Below, in pieces: positions 56,228 through 64,000 of a DNA stretch of 64,000 bases (the stretch's first letter is position 1; each line of letters begins with the position of its first letter). This stretch comes from Burkholderiales bacterium (GTDB taxonomy: Bacteria > Pseudomonadota > Gammaproteobacteria > Burkholderiales > Burkholderiaceae_C), in the NCBI GenBank assembly GCA_016702555.1, contig JADJDV010000006.1, forward strand, positions 620,001 to 684,000. The letters run 5' to 3'. Below the pieces are notes generated by a model. It was not told the DNA's origin. It searched no databases and saw only the letters and a program-made list of their open reading frames with translations. The translations under genes and the position numbers were made by a program.

Positions 56228-59200
56228 TTACACCTTCTCAATGTTGACCAGGAACGCCTTGAATTCCGGCGTCTGGGAGTTGGCGTCACCCACGAAAGGC
56301 GTCAGGGTGTTGGCGATGTAGCCGTTCTTGGTCTGGCCCTTGAAGCCCCAGTGGAACGGAATGCCCACCAGGTGCACCTTCTGGTCGTTGCAGTCCCAGG
56401 GCTTGATGCGCTTGGTGACCACCGCCTTGGTGACGATGTGGCCGCGGTTGCTGCTGACCTTGACGCTGTCGCCGTGGCGGATGCCTTTCTCCTTGGCGAG
56501 CTCCTCGCTGATCTCGACGAAGGCTTCGGGCTGCAGCACCGCGTTCAGCCGGGCGTGCTTGGTCCAGGTGTGGAAGTGTTCGGTCAGGCGGTAGGTGGTG
56601 GCCGAGTACGGGAACTCCTCCTTCTTGCCGAAGGCCTCCATGTCGCCCTTGAACACGCGCGCCGCTGGGTTGTTCAGCGCCTTCGGGTTGTCGGGGTGCA
56701 GCGGGTTGACGCCGATCGGGGTCTCGAACGGCTCGTAGTGCTCCGGGAATGGACCTTCGGCCATGCCGATGGCATGCAGGCGTGCCACGCCTTCCGGGTT
56801 CATGATGAACGAACCCATGCCGACTTCGGGCGCCACGGCGGGCGCCATGTCGGGCACGTCGGCGCCGGTCCAGGCCTTGCCGTTCCAGTACTCGTACTTC
56901 TTGTTGGGCGCCCAGGGCTTGCCGTCCTTGTCGGAGCTGGCGCGGTTGTACAGGATGCGGCGGTTGGCCGGCCAGGCGAAGCCGAAGTTCGGAAACACGC
57001 CCCAGCCGGTTGGGTCGCTCAGGTCGCGGCGTGCCGTCAGGTTGCCGGCCTCGGTCCAGCAACCCGAATACAGCCAGTTGCCGCAGGAGGTGGAGCCGTC
57101 GTCACGCAACATGGCGAACCCGCTCACCTGCTGACCGGCCTTGGCCACCACGGCGCGGGGTGCGTCGGGGTTGTTCGGGTCGGCCGGCGCCAGCAGGTCG
57201 GTGATCGCCTTGCCGTTGATCTCGCGCAGCAACTCCTTGGACGACGGCACGTTCGGCAGCACGTAGTCCCAGGCCAGGTTGGCGATGGGCTCGGGCAGCG
57301 CGCCGCCGTCCTTGGCGTACATCTCGCGCAGACGCATGAACAGGCGCGCCACGATCTCCGAATCGACCTTGGCCTCGGCCGGCAGCGGTGTGGCCTCCTC
57401 CTTCCAGATCAGGACCCGGCTGGAGTTGGTCAGGCTGCCTTCCTCCTCGGCGAAGCAGTTGCTGGGCAGTCGGAAGACCTCGGTCTGGATGTCCTCGGGC
57501 TTGACGTCGTTGAACGGGCCGAAGTTCTGCCAGAACTCGGCGGTCTCGGTCTCCAGCGGATCAATGCTGACCAAGTATTTCAGCTTGGACAGTGCCGTCG
57601 ACAGCTTGTTCTTGTTGGGCACCGTGGCCAGCGGGTTGAAGCCCTGGGTGATGAAGCCGTTCATCTTGCCCTGGTGCATCAGCTCGAACATGTGCATGGT
57701 GTCGAAGCCGCCTTCCAGCTTGGGCAGCCAGTCGTAGCAGAAGTTGTTCTCCTTCGTCGCCGCCTTGCCGTAGTAGGCCTTCATCAGGCTGTTGAAGAAC
57801 TTCGGGAAGTTGCTCCAGTAGTTCAGCTGATTGGGCCGCATCGGCTTGGGCGTGCAGCGCGCCATGTACTTCTCGTAGCTGTCGTCGCCGTCGCGCGGCG
57901 CGCTCAGATAGCCCGAAAACACCTCGGCATAAGCGTTCATGTCGGTCACGCCCTGCACGTTGGAGTGCCCGCGCAGCGCGTTCACGCCGCCGCCCGGCCG
58001 GCCCATGTTGCCCAGCAGCAGCTGGATCATGGCCATGGTGCGGATGTTCTGCGAGCCCACCGAGTGCTGGGTCCAGCCGAGCGCGTACAGGATGGTGCTG
58101 GTCTTGTCGGGCGCCGACATCTCGCCCAGCATTTCGCAGATCTTGATGAACTTGTCCTGCGGCGTGCCGCAGATCTTGCTCACCATCTCGGGCGTGTAGC
58201 GACTGTAGTGCTTCTTCAGCTGCTGGTACACGCACAGCGGATCCTGCATGGATTCGTCGACCTTGACGTAGCCGTTCTCGTCCAGCTGGTAACCCCAGCT
58301 GGACTTGTCGTAGCGGCGCTTGGCCTCGTCATAGCCGCTGAAGATGCCGTTTTCGAGCTTGAACTCGGGCTTGGTCAGGAAGGTGGCGTCGGTGTTGAAC
58401 TTGACGTAATCGTGGTGGATCTTGTCGTTGGCGAGCAGCCAGTTGATGACGCCGCCGAGGAAGGCGATGTCGGTGCCGTTGCGGATCGGCGCATAGATGT
58501 CGGCCACCGCCGACGTGCGGTTGAAGCGCGGGTCGACCGAGATCAGCCTGGCCTTGCGCTTTTCCATCGCCTCGATCGCCCATTTGAAGCCCACGGGGTG
58601 TGCTTCGGCGGCATTTCCGCCCATGACGATGATGAGGTCGGCATTCTTGATATCCGTCCACGAGTTGGTCATCGCTCCGCGACCGAAAGTCGGGCCCAGA
58701 CTGGACACCGTCGGCGCGTGTCAAACGCGAGCTTGTGTATCGATCCCCACCATCCCCAGGCCGCGTGCAACCTTGATGGTCAGATAACTGGATTCGTTGG
58801 AGGAGGAGCTGCAGATCAGGAAACCGGTGGTGGTCCAGCGGTTCACCGTGGTGCCGGCGGCGTTGGTGGTCTGGAAGTTGGCGTCGCGATCGGCCTTCAT
58901 GTGCTTGGCGATGCGGGTCAGCGCCTCGTCCCAGCTGATGCGCTTCCAGCTCTTGCTGCCGGGCTCGCGCACCTCGGGGTACTTCAGGCGCGCCGGCGAG
59001 TTGATCATGTCGAGCACGCCCGCGCCCTTGGGGCACAGCGAGCCGCGGCTGACCGGGTTGTCGGGGTCGCCCTCGACGTGGATCACGCGCTCCTTGACGT
59101 TCTTGGAGGCGTCCCCCAGCTTGTAGATCAGCATGCCGCAACTGACTGAGCAGTAAGGGCAGATGCTGTGTGAAACCTTGGCGTGGGTCAGCTTGAAGGC

Positions 59201-59308
59201 GCGCGTCTCAGCCAATGCGGCGGTGGGCGAAAAGCCCAGGGCCACCAGGCTGGACGCCGCCAGTCCCGCGCTGGTGACGCGGAAGAACTGTCGGCGGTTC
59301 ATGTCCAT
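56228..59308 (-). CDS. fdnG: Formate dehydrogenase-N alpha subunit, selenoprotein (UGA = Sec196)
   Basis: One 1027-codon gene (1026 aa) is interrupted only by an in-frame TGA at 58721-58723, codon 196, in the context QARV-U-HAPTVSSLGPTFGRG. E. coli FdnG also has Sec196. The start has a Tat signal (NRRQFFRVTSAGLAASSLVA), then the 4Fe-4S motif ICPYCSVSCG...GSLCPKG and the molybdopterin domains. It oxidises formate at the outer face of the membrane with a bis-MGD cofactor. GAGGAG precedes the ATG at 59308. A SECIS hairpin follows the UGA. Confidence 0.97.
58692..58723 (-). promoter_or_regulatory. SECIS element and UGA(Sec) codon in fdnG
   Basis: After TGA, the mRNA reads CACGCGCCGAC and then GGUGUCC-AGUCU-GGGCCC (58692-58709). 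This folds to a stem with a single bulged U, 14 bases after the UGA, the same offset as the SelB-binding bulged U of E. coli fdhF. The loop keeps GU. This directs SelB to insert selenocysteine. Confidence 0.9.
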
Positions 59309-59529
59309 CGGGGATGCTCCTCATTTTGATGCGCCACGCACGGCATGGGCCTCGGTAGGCGCCCTCCAAGTCTAGGTACTGGTAGGGGGTTTAGTAGACA
59401 GGGTAAACACTCATGTAGGCGCACCCATCGGAGATGGCCCGACCCCAATGACAATACTCATGAAATGGCTATTCAGTGCTGCGGATTTCGGAGCGTGCCG
59501 TATCTTGGGCGCACGCCGGCCAATCGCTG

Positions 59530-59928
59530 TCAGAACACCAGCGTTTTCCAGCCAGGCTCGCACACGCGGGCCATGAACTGCACCGCGCCGCCGCGCCCGG
59601 CGCACTCGGCGATCAGCTGCCCGCCATCGATGCCGTGCGCGTCGAGCGCGTCGCTGCACGCCAGCAGGCGCGCCCCGTGCGCAACCGCTTCGCGCATGTT
59701 GTCGTAAATTGTCTTCGCGTGGTGCGCACTGGCGTGCAGGCCGGCGGCCACGCCCGGCACCAGCAGGCGCACGCTGGCGGCGGTGAAGTAGATTTCGACC
59801 GGCACATCCAGCGCGGCGGCGGCGGCGGCGTGAAAGAACGGGGTGGCCAGGCGCTCGGGCACCGAGGGGTCAGCGGCCCAGAGCAGGATGGCGATGCCTT
59901 GCACGACATCGCCGGATGGCGGCGTCAT
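59530..59928 (-). CDS. DsrE-family protein
   Basis: The 132-aa protein has the DsrE/F-like fold, with IAILLWAADPSVPERLATPF, EIYFTAASVRLLVPG and a single conserved-type Cys in ARLLACSDALDAHGI. DsrE-like proteins move sulfur or act on thiols. The ATG at 59928 overlaps the stop of the GcvH-like gene (ATGA). It sits between that gene and fdnG, 221 bp from fdnG, in the same direction. A role in formate dehydrogenase or sulfur delivery is speculative. Confidence 0.75.
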   Translation of the reverse strand: MTPPSGDVVQGIAILLWAADPSVPERLATPFFHAAAAAALDVPVEIYFTAASVRLLVPGVAAGLHASAHHAKTIYDNMREAVAHGARLLACSDALDAHGIDGGQLIAECAGRGGAVQFMARVCEPGWKTLVF

Positions 59929-60347
59929 GGCGTCCACTCGATGCGGTTCAGCCGGGCGTGCTCGACCATCGCCGGCACCACGGCGTCGCCGTGCAGCAGC
60001 CGGACCTGGTCGGCGGCAAAGTCCTCCACTTCGATGCGTGCTACCCAGCCGTTCCCATAAGGGTCGAGGTGCACCAGTTCCGGCCTATTCTCCAACTGCT
60101 CGTTGGTGGCAATGACGCGCCCGGTCACCGGCGACTTGACCGAGACAATCGACTTGGCCAGTTCCACCACCGCCACCGAGCGACCCTGCTCGACGCGCTT
60201 GCCGACACGTTGCGGCCGGCACATGAAGATCTCGCCCGATTGCCGGATGCCCAGTGCGGTGACACCGACGGTGGCGCTGCCGTCGCCGTCCAGGCGCGCC
60301 CAGACCTGGTGTTCGATGAGGTAGTGGAGGTCGGCGGGAAAGTCCAT
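59925..60347 (-). CDS. GcvH-like lipoyl-carrier protein
   Basis: The 140-aa protein has the H-protein lipoyl-domain fold: MDFPADLHYLIEHQVWARLD, TVGVTALGIRQSGEIFM, and the carrier motif VVELAKSIVSVKSPVTGRV. Lys65 sits where the lipoyl-Lys of GcvH sits, eight residues before the conserved Pro. It is not with other glycine-cleavage genes. It lies 41 bp after tRNA-Sec and overlaps the DsrE gene. Lipoyl carriers paired with DsrE-type proteins occur in sulfur-oxidation systems; here the role is unknown. Confidence 0.85.
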   Translation of the reverse strand: MDFPADLHYLIEHQVWARLDGDGSATVGVTALGIRQSGEIFMCRPQRVGKRVEQGRSVAVVELAKSIVSVKSPVTGRVIATNEQLENRPELVHLDPYGNGWVARIEVEDFAADQVRLLHGDAVVPAMVEHARLNRIEWTP

Positions 60348-60388
60348 CTCAGAAGTGGGCTGCTGCGAGTGCGCAGTCAAAAGCCAGG

Positions 60389-60484
60389 TGGCGGAAGGAA
60401 ACGGGAGTCGAACCCGCCCGGCGACGCATGGCGCCACCCACCGGGTTTGAAGCCCGGCCGACCCACCAGGATCGTTTTCCTTCC
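60389..60484 (-). tRNA. selC: tRNA-Sec (selC, anticodon TCA)
   Basis: The minus strand gives a 96-nt tRNA. The 8-bp acceptor arm is GGAAGGAA paired with TTCCTTCC, and the long variable arm is GGTGGCGCCATGCGTCGCC. The anticodon arm CCGGG-CTTCAAA-CCCGG carries TCA, and the 3' end is G-CCA. The extended acceptor and long arm identify selenocysteine tRNA. It starts 7 bp after the selB stop, so it is probably processed from the selB transcript. Confidence 0.97.
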
Positions 60485-60491
60485 TTCGTGT

Positions 60492-62423
60492 TCATGGCAC
60501 CGGGTCCAGGAACAGCGCCGAGTCTAAGCGCAGCCGGTGCTCGTCGCCGATGCGGCGCGTCAGGCCGATGCGGTCGAAGTGTTCCAGCACCTGGATGGCG
60601 CGCTTGCGGCCCAGGCCGGTGGCGTCGCGGAACTGCGCCGCCAGCACCACGCCGTCGTGCGCGGCACCGACCTGGCGCGCCAGCGCGGCCAGGCGCGCCA
60701 TGCTGGCGGGCGGGTAGTACAAGTCCTTGACCACCTGGTGCAGCTCGCCGCGCCGCGCCAGCCGCGCCAGCGTGGCGCGCATCAGCGGCTCGGATTCCTG
60801 CGCGTCGCGCGCCAGGTCGCGCGCCCAGGCACCCTCGAAGCCGGCTTGCGCCAGCGCCGGCGCCACCTTCTGGGCGATGCGCTGCTCGCTCGCCGACAGT
60901 TGCGCGCCGTGCTCGGGCAAATGCACGCAGGCGCCGCGCAGCAGCAGGCGCTGCTCGCCTTCCATGTGCTGCAGCAGACCTTGCCACAGGGGCGGTGGCA
61001 GGCGCGGCGCGGCCAGCCGGCGCAGGCGGGCGGCGTCGGGGCCCAGCTCGTCGGGCTGCTGTTCGTGAAAACGCGCCAGCGCCGCCAGTGTGGTGCCGGC
61101 GAAGACCTCGGCCTGCGCCGCGCCAAGCGCGTGGCCGGCATGGGTCAGCGCGGTGTCGTCCAGCCGGAGCGCGGCGGCCCCGCCGTGCAGGCCTTGCGCC
61201 GCCGCAAAGCGCGCCAGGTCGACGCCGTGCGGCGCCACCGACAGCAGCGCGCGCAGCCGTTCGGCCACGGTGGGCCGGGCCAGCGCGTCCAGTTCCGCCA
61301 GGCGCTGCGGCGTGCGGCGATAGCGCGCCGGCGCGAACGGGTCGAGCACGCTGCCGCCGGCCAGCGTGCGGCTGGCCGAGGCGTCGCGCAGCAGCACGCG
61401 CTCGCCGTGCCAGGCGCCGACCGGTGCGCGCAGCACCAGTTGCACGCGCCCCGTGGCGCCGGGCGCCAGGCTGTCGCCATCGAGCACCGCCACTGTGCCC
61501 GGCACGCTGGCCGCGCCCAGGTGCACATGCACCGGCGTGCCCGAGCGCAGCGCGCGCGCCTCGCCCCGCCACAGCGTCAGTGTGGCGTCGATGCGTGCGC
61601 TGGCCAGCGCCACCTCGGGTGCGCACAGCCACTGGCCGCGCGCCACCACGTCGCGCGGCACGCCGGCCAGCGCGACGGCGCAGCGCTGGCCGGCGTGCGC
61701 CTGGGTCACAGGCCGGTTCTGCGCGTGCAGGCTGCGCACGCGCACCCGCAGCTGTCCGGGCGCCGGGCCGGCCGGCAGCAGGATCAGCTCGTCGCCGACT
61801 TGGACGCGGCCAGCGTGGATGGTGCCGGTGACCACGGTACCGGTGCCTTCGAGTGTGAAGCCGCGATCGAGCGCCAGGCGAAACGCGCGTGCGTCGGCAT
61901 CGGTGTCGGCGTCGGCGTGATCGGCGCGCGCGGCGTCGAACAGCAGCGCGCGCAGGGCATCGACGCCAGCGCCGCTGGCGGCCGAGACCGGCAGCACCGG
62001 CGCGCCTTGCAGCGGCGTGCCCTGCAGCAGCGCGGCGGCCTGCTCGCACACCGCCTGCACGCGCTCGGGCGGCGCACGGTCGGCCTTGGTGACGGCCACC
62101 GCGCCGCGCGCCACGCCCAGCAGCGACAGCACCGCCAGATGTTCCAGCGTCTGCGGCATGGGGCCGTCGTCGGCCGCCACCAGCAACAGCGCGAAGTCGA
62201 TGCCCGAGGCGCCGGCCACCATGGTGTGCACCAGGCGCTCGTGGCCGGGCACGTCGATGAAGCCGATGCGCGCGTCATCCCGTGCGTCCAGGTAGGCGTA
62301 GCCCAGCTCGATGCTGATGCCGCGCTTTTTTTCTTCCGGCAGGCGGTCGGTGTCCACGCCGGTGAGCGCGCGCACCAGCGTGGTCTTGCCGTGGTCGATG
62401 TGGCCCGCGGTTCCGACAATCAT
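60492..62423 (-). CDS. selB: Selenocysteine-specific elongation factor SelB
   Basis: The 643-aa GTPase begins MIVGTAGHIDHGKTTLVRAL, with DVPGHERLVHTMVAG and TKADRA-type guanine recognition. EF-Tu-like domains follow, then four winged-helix domains in the C-terminal half that bind SECIS (for example PVWQGLLQHMEGEQ-like and AAQFRDATGLGRKRAIQVLE). It delivers Sec-tRNA to UGA codons with a SECIS. It heads the cassette, just downstream of ggt. Confidence 0.96.
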   Translation of the reverse strand: MIVGTAGHIDHGKTTLVRALTGVDTDRLPEEKKRGISIELGYAYLDARDDARIGFIDVPGHERLVHTMVAGASGIDFALLLVAADDGPMPQTLEHLAVLSLLGVARGAVAVTKADRAPPERVQAVCEQAAALLQGTPLQGAPVLPVSAASGAGVDALRALLFDAARADHADADTDADARAFRLALDRGFTLEGTGTVVTGTIHAGRVQVGDELILLPAGPAPGQLRVRVRSLHAQNRPVTQAHAGQRCAVALAGVPRDVVARGQWLCAPEVALASARIDATLTLWRGEARALRSGTPVHVHLGAASVPGTVAVLDGDSLAPGATGRVQLVLRAPVGAWHGERVLLRDASASRTLAGGSVLDPFAPARYRRTPQRLAELDALARPTVAERLRALLSVAPHGVDLARFAAAQGLHGGAAALRLDDTALTHAGHALGAAQAEVFAGTTLAALARFHEQQPDELGPDAARLRRLAAPRLPPPLWQGLLQHMEGEQRLLLRGACVHLPEHGAQLSASEQRIAQKVAPALAQAGFEGAWARDLARDAQESEPLMRATLARLARRGELHQVVKDLYYPPASMARLAALARQVGAAHDGVVLAAQFRDATGLGRKRAIQVLEHFDRIGLTRRIGDEHRLRLDSALFLDPVP

Positions 62424-62446
62424 GCGACGACGCTCAACACGGCCAA

Positions 62447-64000
62447 TCAGTCACCCATGACCACGCCCTCGCGGCGCGGGTCGGCGCCGCCCAGCCACAT
62501 CGGCTGGCCGTGCACGGTGGCGCGGGTGAGGGCCTGCAGGCCGCTGGTCATGTTCATCTCGCGCACCTCGGCGCCACGCGTGCGCAAGGCCTCCACCGTG
62601 GCGGGCGGGAATTTCTTTTCTTCCAGCATGCTCGGCCCGTTGACCGAGCCGAAGTTGGGCAGGTTGATGGCCTGCTGCGGCGTCAGGCCCCAGTTCAGCA
62701 CGCCGTGCAGCGTCTTGGCGGTGTAGTGGATGATGAGCGCGCCGCCGGGGCTGCCGCCGCTCATCAGCAGCGGGCCGCGCGTGCCGTCGGCATTTTTCTC
62801 GAACACCAGCGTCGGCGCCATCGACGAGCGCGGGCGCTTGCCCGGCTGCACGCGGTTGGCGATGGGCTGGCCGTCGGCGCCGGTGGGCGCGAAGCTGAAG
62901 TCGGTCAGTTCGTTGTTGAGCAGAAAGCCCTTCACCATCTGGCGCGCGCCGAAGGCGTCCTCGATGGTGGTGGTCATGGCCAGGGCGTGGCCGCGGCCAT
63001 CGACGATGCTGATGTGGCTGGTGCCGTATTCGGGCTGATCCGGCATCGGCGCCCAACTGGTCTTCAGCGCGCCGGGCTGGCCGGGCTGCGCCACCTTCAG
63101 GCTCTGCGCGCCGATCAGCGCGGCGCGGCTCTTCAGGTAGGCCGGATCGAGCAGGCTCAGCCAGTTGCCGGCGGGCGCCGGCACGAAATCGGGGTCGGCC
63201 ACGTACAGGCCGCGGTCGGCAAAGGCCAGGCGCGAGGCCTCGGTGTAGTAGTGCAGCCAGTCGGCCGTGGGCAGGCCGGCGGCGTCCAGTTTCATCGCGG
63301 CGCCCGGTGTCTGCGCCAGGATGCCGAGAATCTGTCCGACGGCGATGGCGCCGGACGATGGCGGCGGGAAGCCGCAGACCTCGTAGCTCTTGTTGGCGGC
63401 CGCCACGCGCAGGTCGTGGCACAGCGGCGCGCGGCGCTTGGCCTGGTAGCCGGCCAGATCGGCCAGCGTCATCTTGCCGGGGTTGCTGGGGTGGCCGTTG
63501 ACCTTGTCGACGATGGCCTGCGCCACCGGGCCCTGCAGCAGTGCGGCCGAGCCGCGCGCGGCGATGCCTTTCAGCACGTCGGCCAGCTCGGGGTTCTTCA
63601 GCACGTGACCGACGGGCCAGGGCTTGCCGGCGGCGTCGTAGAAATAGCGCGCGGCCACCGGGTCCTTGGATAAATGCTTCTCGTTGGCCAGCATGGTGGC
63701 GAGGCGCGGGCTGACGTGAAAGCCCTGCTCGGCCAGCTGGATCGCCGGCTGGATCAGTTCCGCCCACGGCAGGCGGCCGTGCGCGCGGTGTGCCTGCTCC
63801 AGCATGCGCACCGTGCCCGGCACGCCGACCGAGCGGCCACCGACCACGCCGTCGTAGAAGGGCATGGGCTTGCCATCGGGGTTCAGGAACAGCTTCTCGT
63901 TGGCGGCGGCGGGCGCGGTCTCGCGGCCGTCCCAGGCCACCACCTCGCGGCCGTCGCTGTGCAGCAGGAAGGCACCGCCGCCGATGCCGCTGGATTGCGG
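62447..64000 (-). CDS. ggt: Gamma-glutamyltransferase, 3' part (5' end outside window)
   Basis: The reading frame is open to the window edge. It shows SSGIGGGAFLLHSDGREVVA, GVVGGRSVGVPGTVRMLEQA, the autocleavage/catalytic Thr in PEYGTSHISIVDGRG, and LMSGGSPGGALIIHYTAKTL. Ggt hydrolyses or transfers the gamma-glutamyl group of glutathione in the periplasm. The signal peptide is outside the window. It ends 23 bp before selB, so it may be co-transcribed with the selenocysteine cassette. Confidence 0.96.
   Translation of the reverse strand, partial: PQSSGIGGGAFLLHSDGREVVAWDGRETAPAAANEKLFLNPDGKPMPFYDGVVGGRSVGVPGTVRMLEQAHRAHGRLPWAELIQPAIQLAEQGFHVSPRLATMLANEKHLSKDPVAARYFYDAAGKPWPVGHVLKNPELADVLKGIAARGSAALLQGPVAQAIVDKVNGHPSNPGKMTLADLAGYQAKRRAPLCHDLRVAAANKSYEVCGFPPPSSGAIAVGQILGILAQTPGAAMKLDAAGLPTADWLHYYTEASRLAFADRGLYVADPDFVPAPAGNWLSLLDPAYLKSRAALIGAQSLKVAQPGQPGALKTSWAPMPDQPEYGTSHISIVDGRGHALAMTTTIEDAFGARQMVKGFLLNNELTDFSFAPTGADGQPIANRVQPGKRPRSSMAPTLVFEKNADGTRGPLLMSGGSPGGALIIHYTAKTLHGVLNWGLTPQQAINLPNFGSVNGPSMLEEKKFPPATVEALRTRGAEVREMNMTSGLQALTRATVHGQPMWLGGADPRREGVVMGD

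Noticed and set aside
58721..58723. TGA in fdnG read as a nonsense mutation or two separate genes
   Set aside because: The context, the codon-196 position, the SECIS hairpin and the adjacent selA, selB and selC genes make selenocysteine the better reading.
56210..59149. Plus-strand 979-aa open frame over the formate dehydrogenase
   Set aside because: It is opposite fdnG and fdxH and is Val/His/Leu/Gln-rich, the usual antisense pattern, with no motif.
60537..62726. Plus-strand 729-aa open frame over selB
   Set aside because: It is antisense to a complete SelB and has no domain of its own.

Overview
The window is GC-rich, gene-dense chromosomal DNA from a betaproteobacterium of the order Burkholderiales, most likely Comamonadaceae. 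The protein types, the run exbB-exbD-lpxK-Trm112-kdsB-adk, the relA/tRNA-Val and ispD-ispF neighbourhoods, and several intergenic repeats that resemble ones I remember from that family all point there. Nothing here is a phage, plasmid or CRISPR locus.

Layout. 1-860 is the 3' end of ribD. 0.9-1.7 kb holds a small unknown gene and tRNA-Arg and tRNA-Pro with a terminator-like hairpin between them. 1.7-9.6 kb is a minus-strand acyl-CoA region: a glutathione transferase, an acyl-CoA dehydrogenase with a separate kinase-like partner, a Crp-type regulator, enoyl-CoA hydratase and 3-hydroxyacyl-CoA dehydrogenase. 10.2-10.9 kb is lexA with two tandem SOS boxes. 11.0-17.4 kb is an envelope and nucleotide operon (exbB, exbD, lpxK, Trm112, kdsB, adk) into which a glyoxalase-like gene, a deleted SMR efflux gene and a lipoprotein carboxylesterase are inserted. 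17.8-27.7 kb carries xseA, sodB, a DASS-type anion transporter, two unrelated isocitrate dehydrogenases, a hemerythrin protein and a cold-shock protein. 27.8-40.5 kb carries clpS-clpA, sbcB, a TrpB2-like enzyme, serB, an L,D-transpeptidase, a polyproline secreted protein and mfd. 40.7-48.0 kb carries a molybdenum hydroxylase large subunit, ispD-ispF, an EnvZ/OmpR pair and a SIMPL protein. 48.2-51.4 kb is an alpha/beta hydrolase, relA and tRNA-Val.

The most notable region is 52.1-62.4 kb. It is one minus-strand cassette for selenocysteine and formate oxidation: selB, selC (tRNA-Sec), a GcvH-like lipoyl-carrier protein, a DsrE-like protein, the three formate dehydrogenase-N subunits, fdhE and selA. 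The catalytic subunit is interrupted by an in-frame UGA at codon 196. A SECIS hairpin follows it, with a bulged U at the same offset as in E. coli fdhF. The window therefore holds both the selenoprotein and the dedicated machinery that reads its UGA (selD is not seen). The lipoyl-carrier/DsrE pair inside the cassette has no obvious role in known formate dehydrogenase biology and is the best candidate for something undescribed. The window ends inside ggt.

Quality note. Three otherwise normal genes (adk, the alpha/beta hydrolase and relA, which has two breaks) carry frameshifts, each explained by one extra base. adk is essential, so sequencing or assembly error is the first explanation to test. 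The SMR gene is different: it has lost about half its length.
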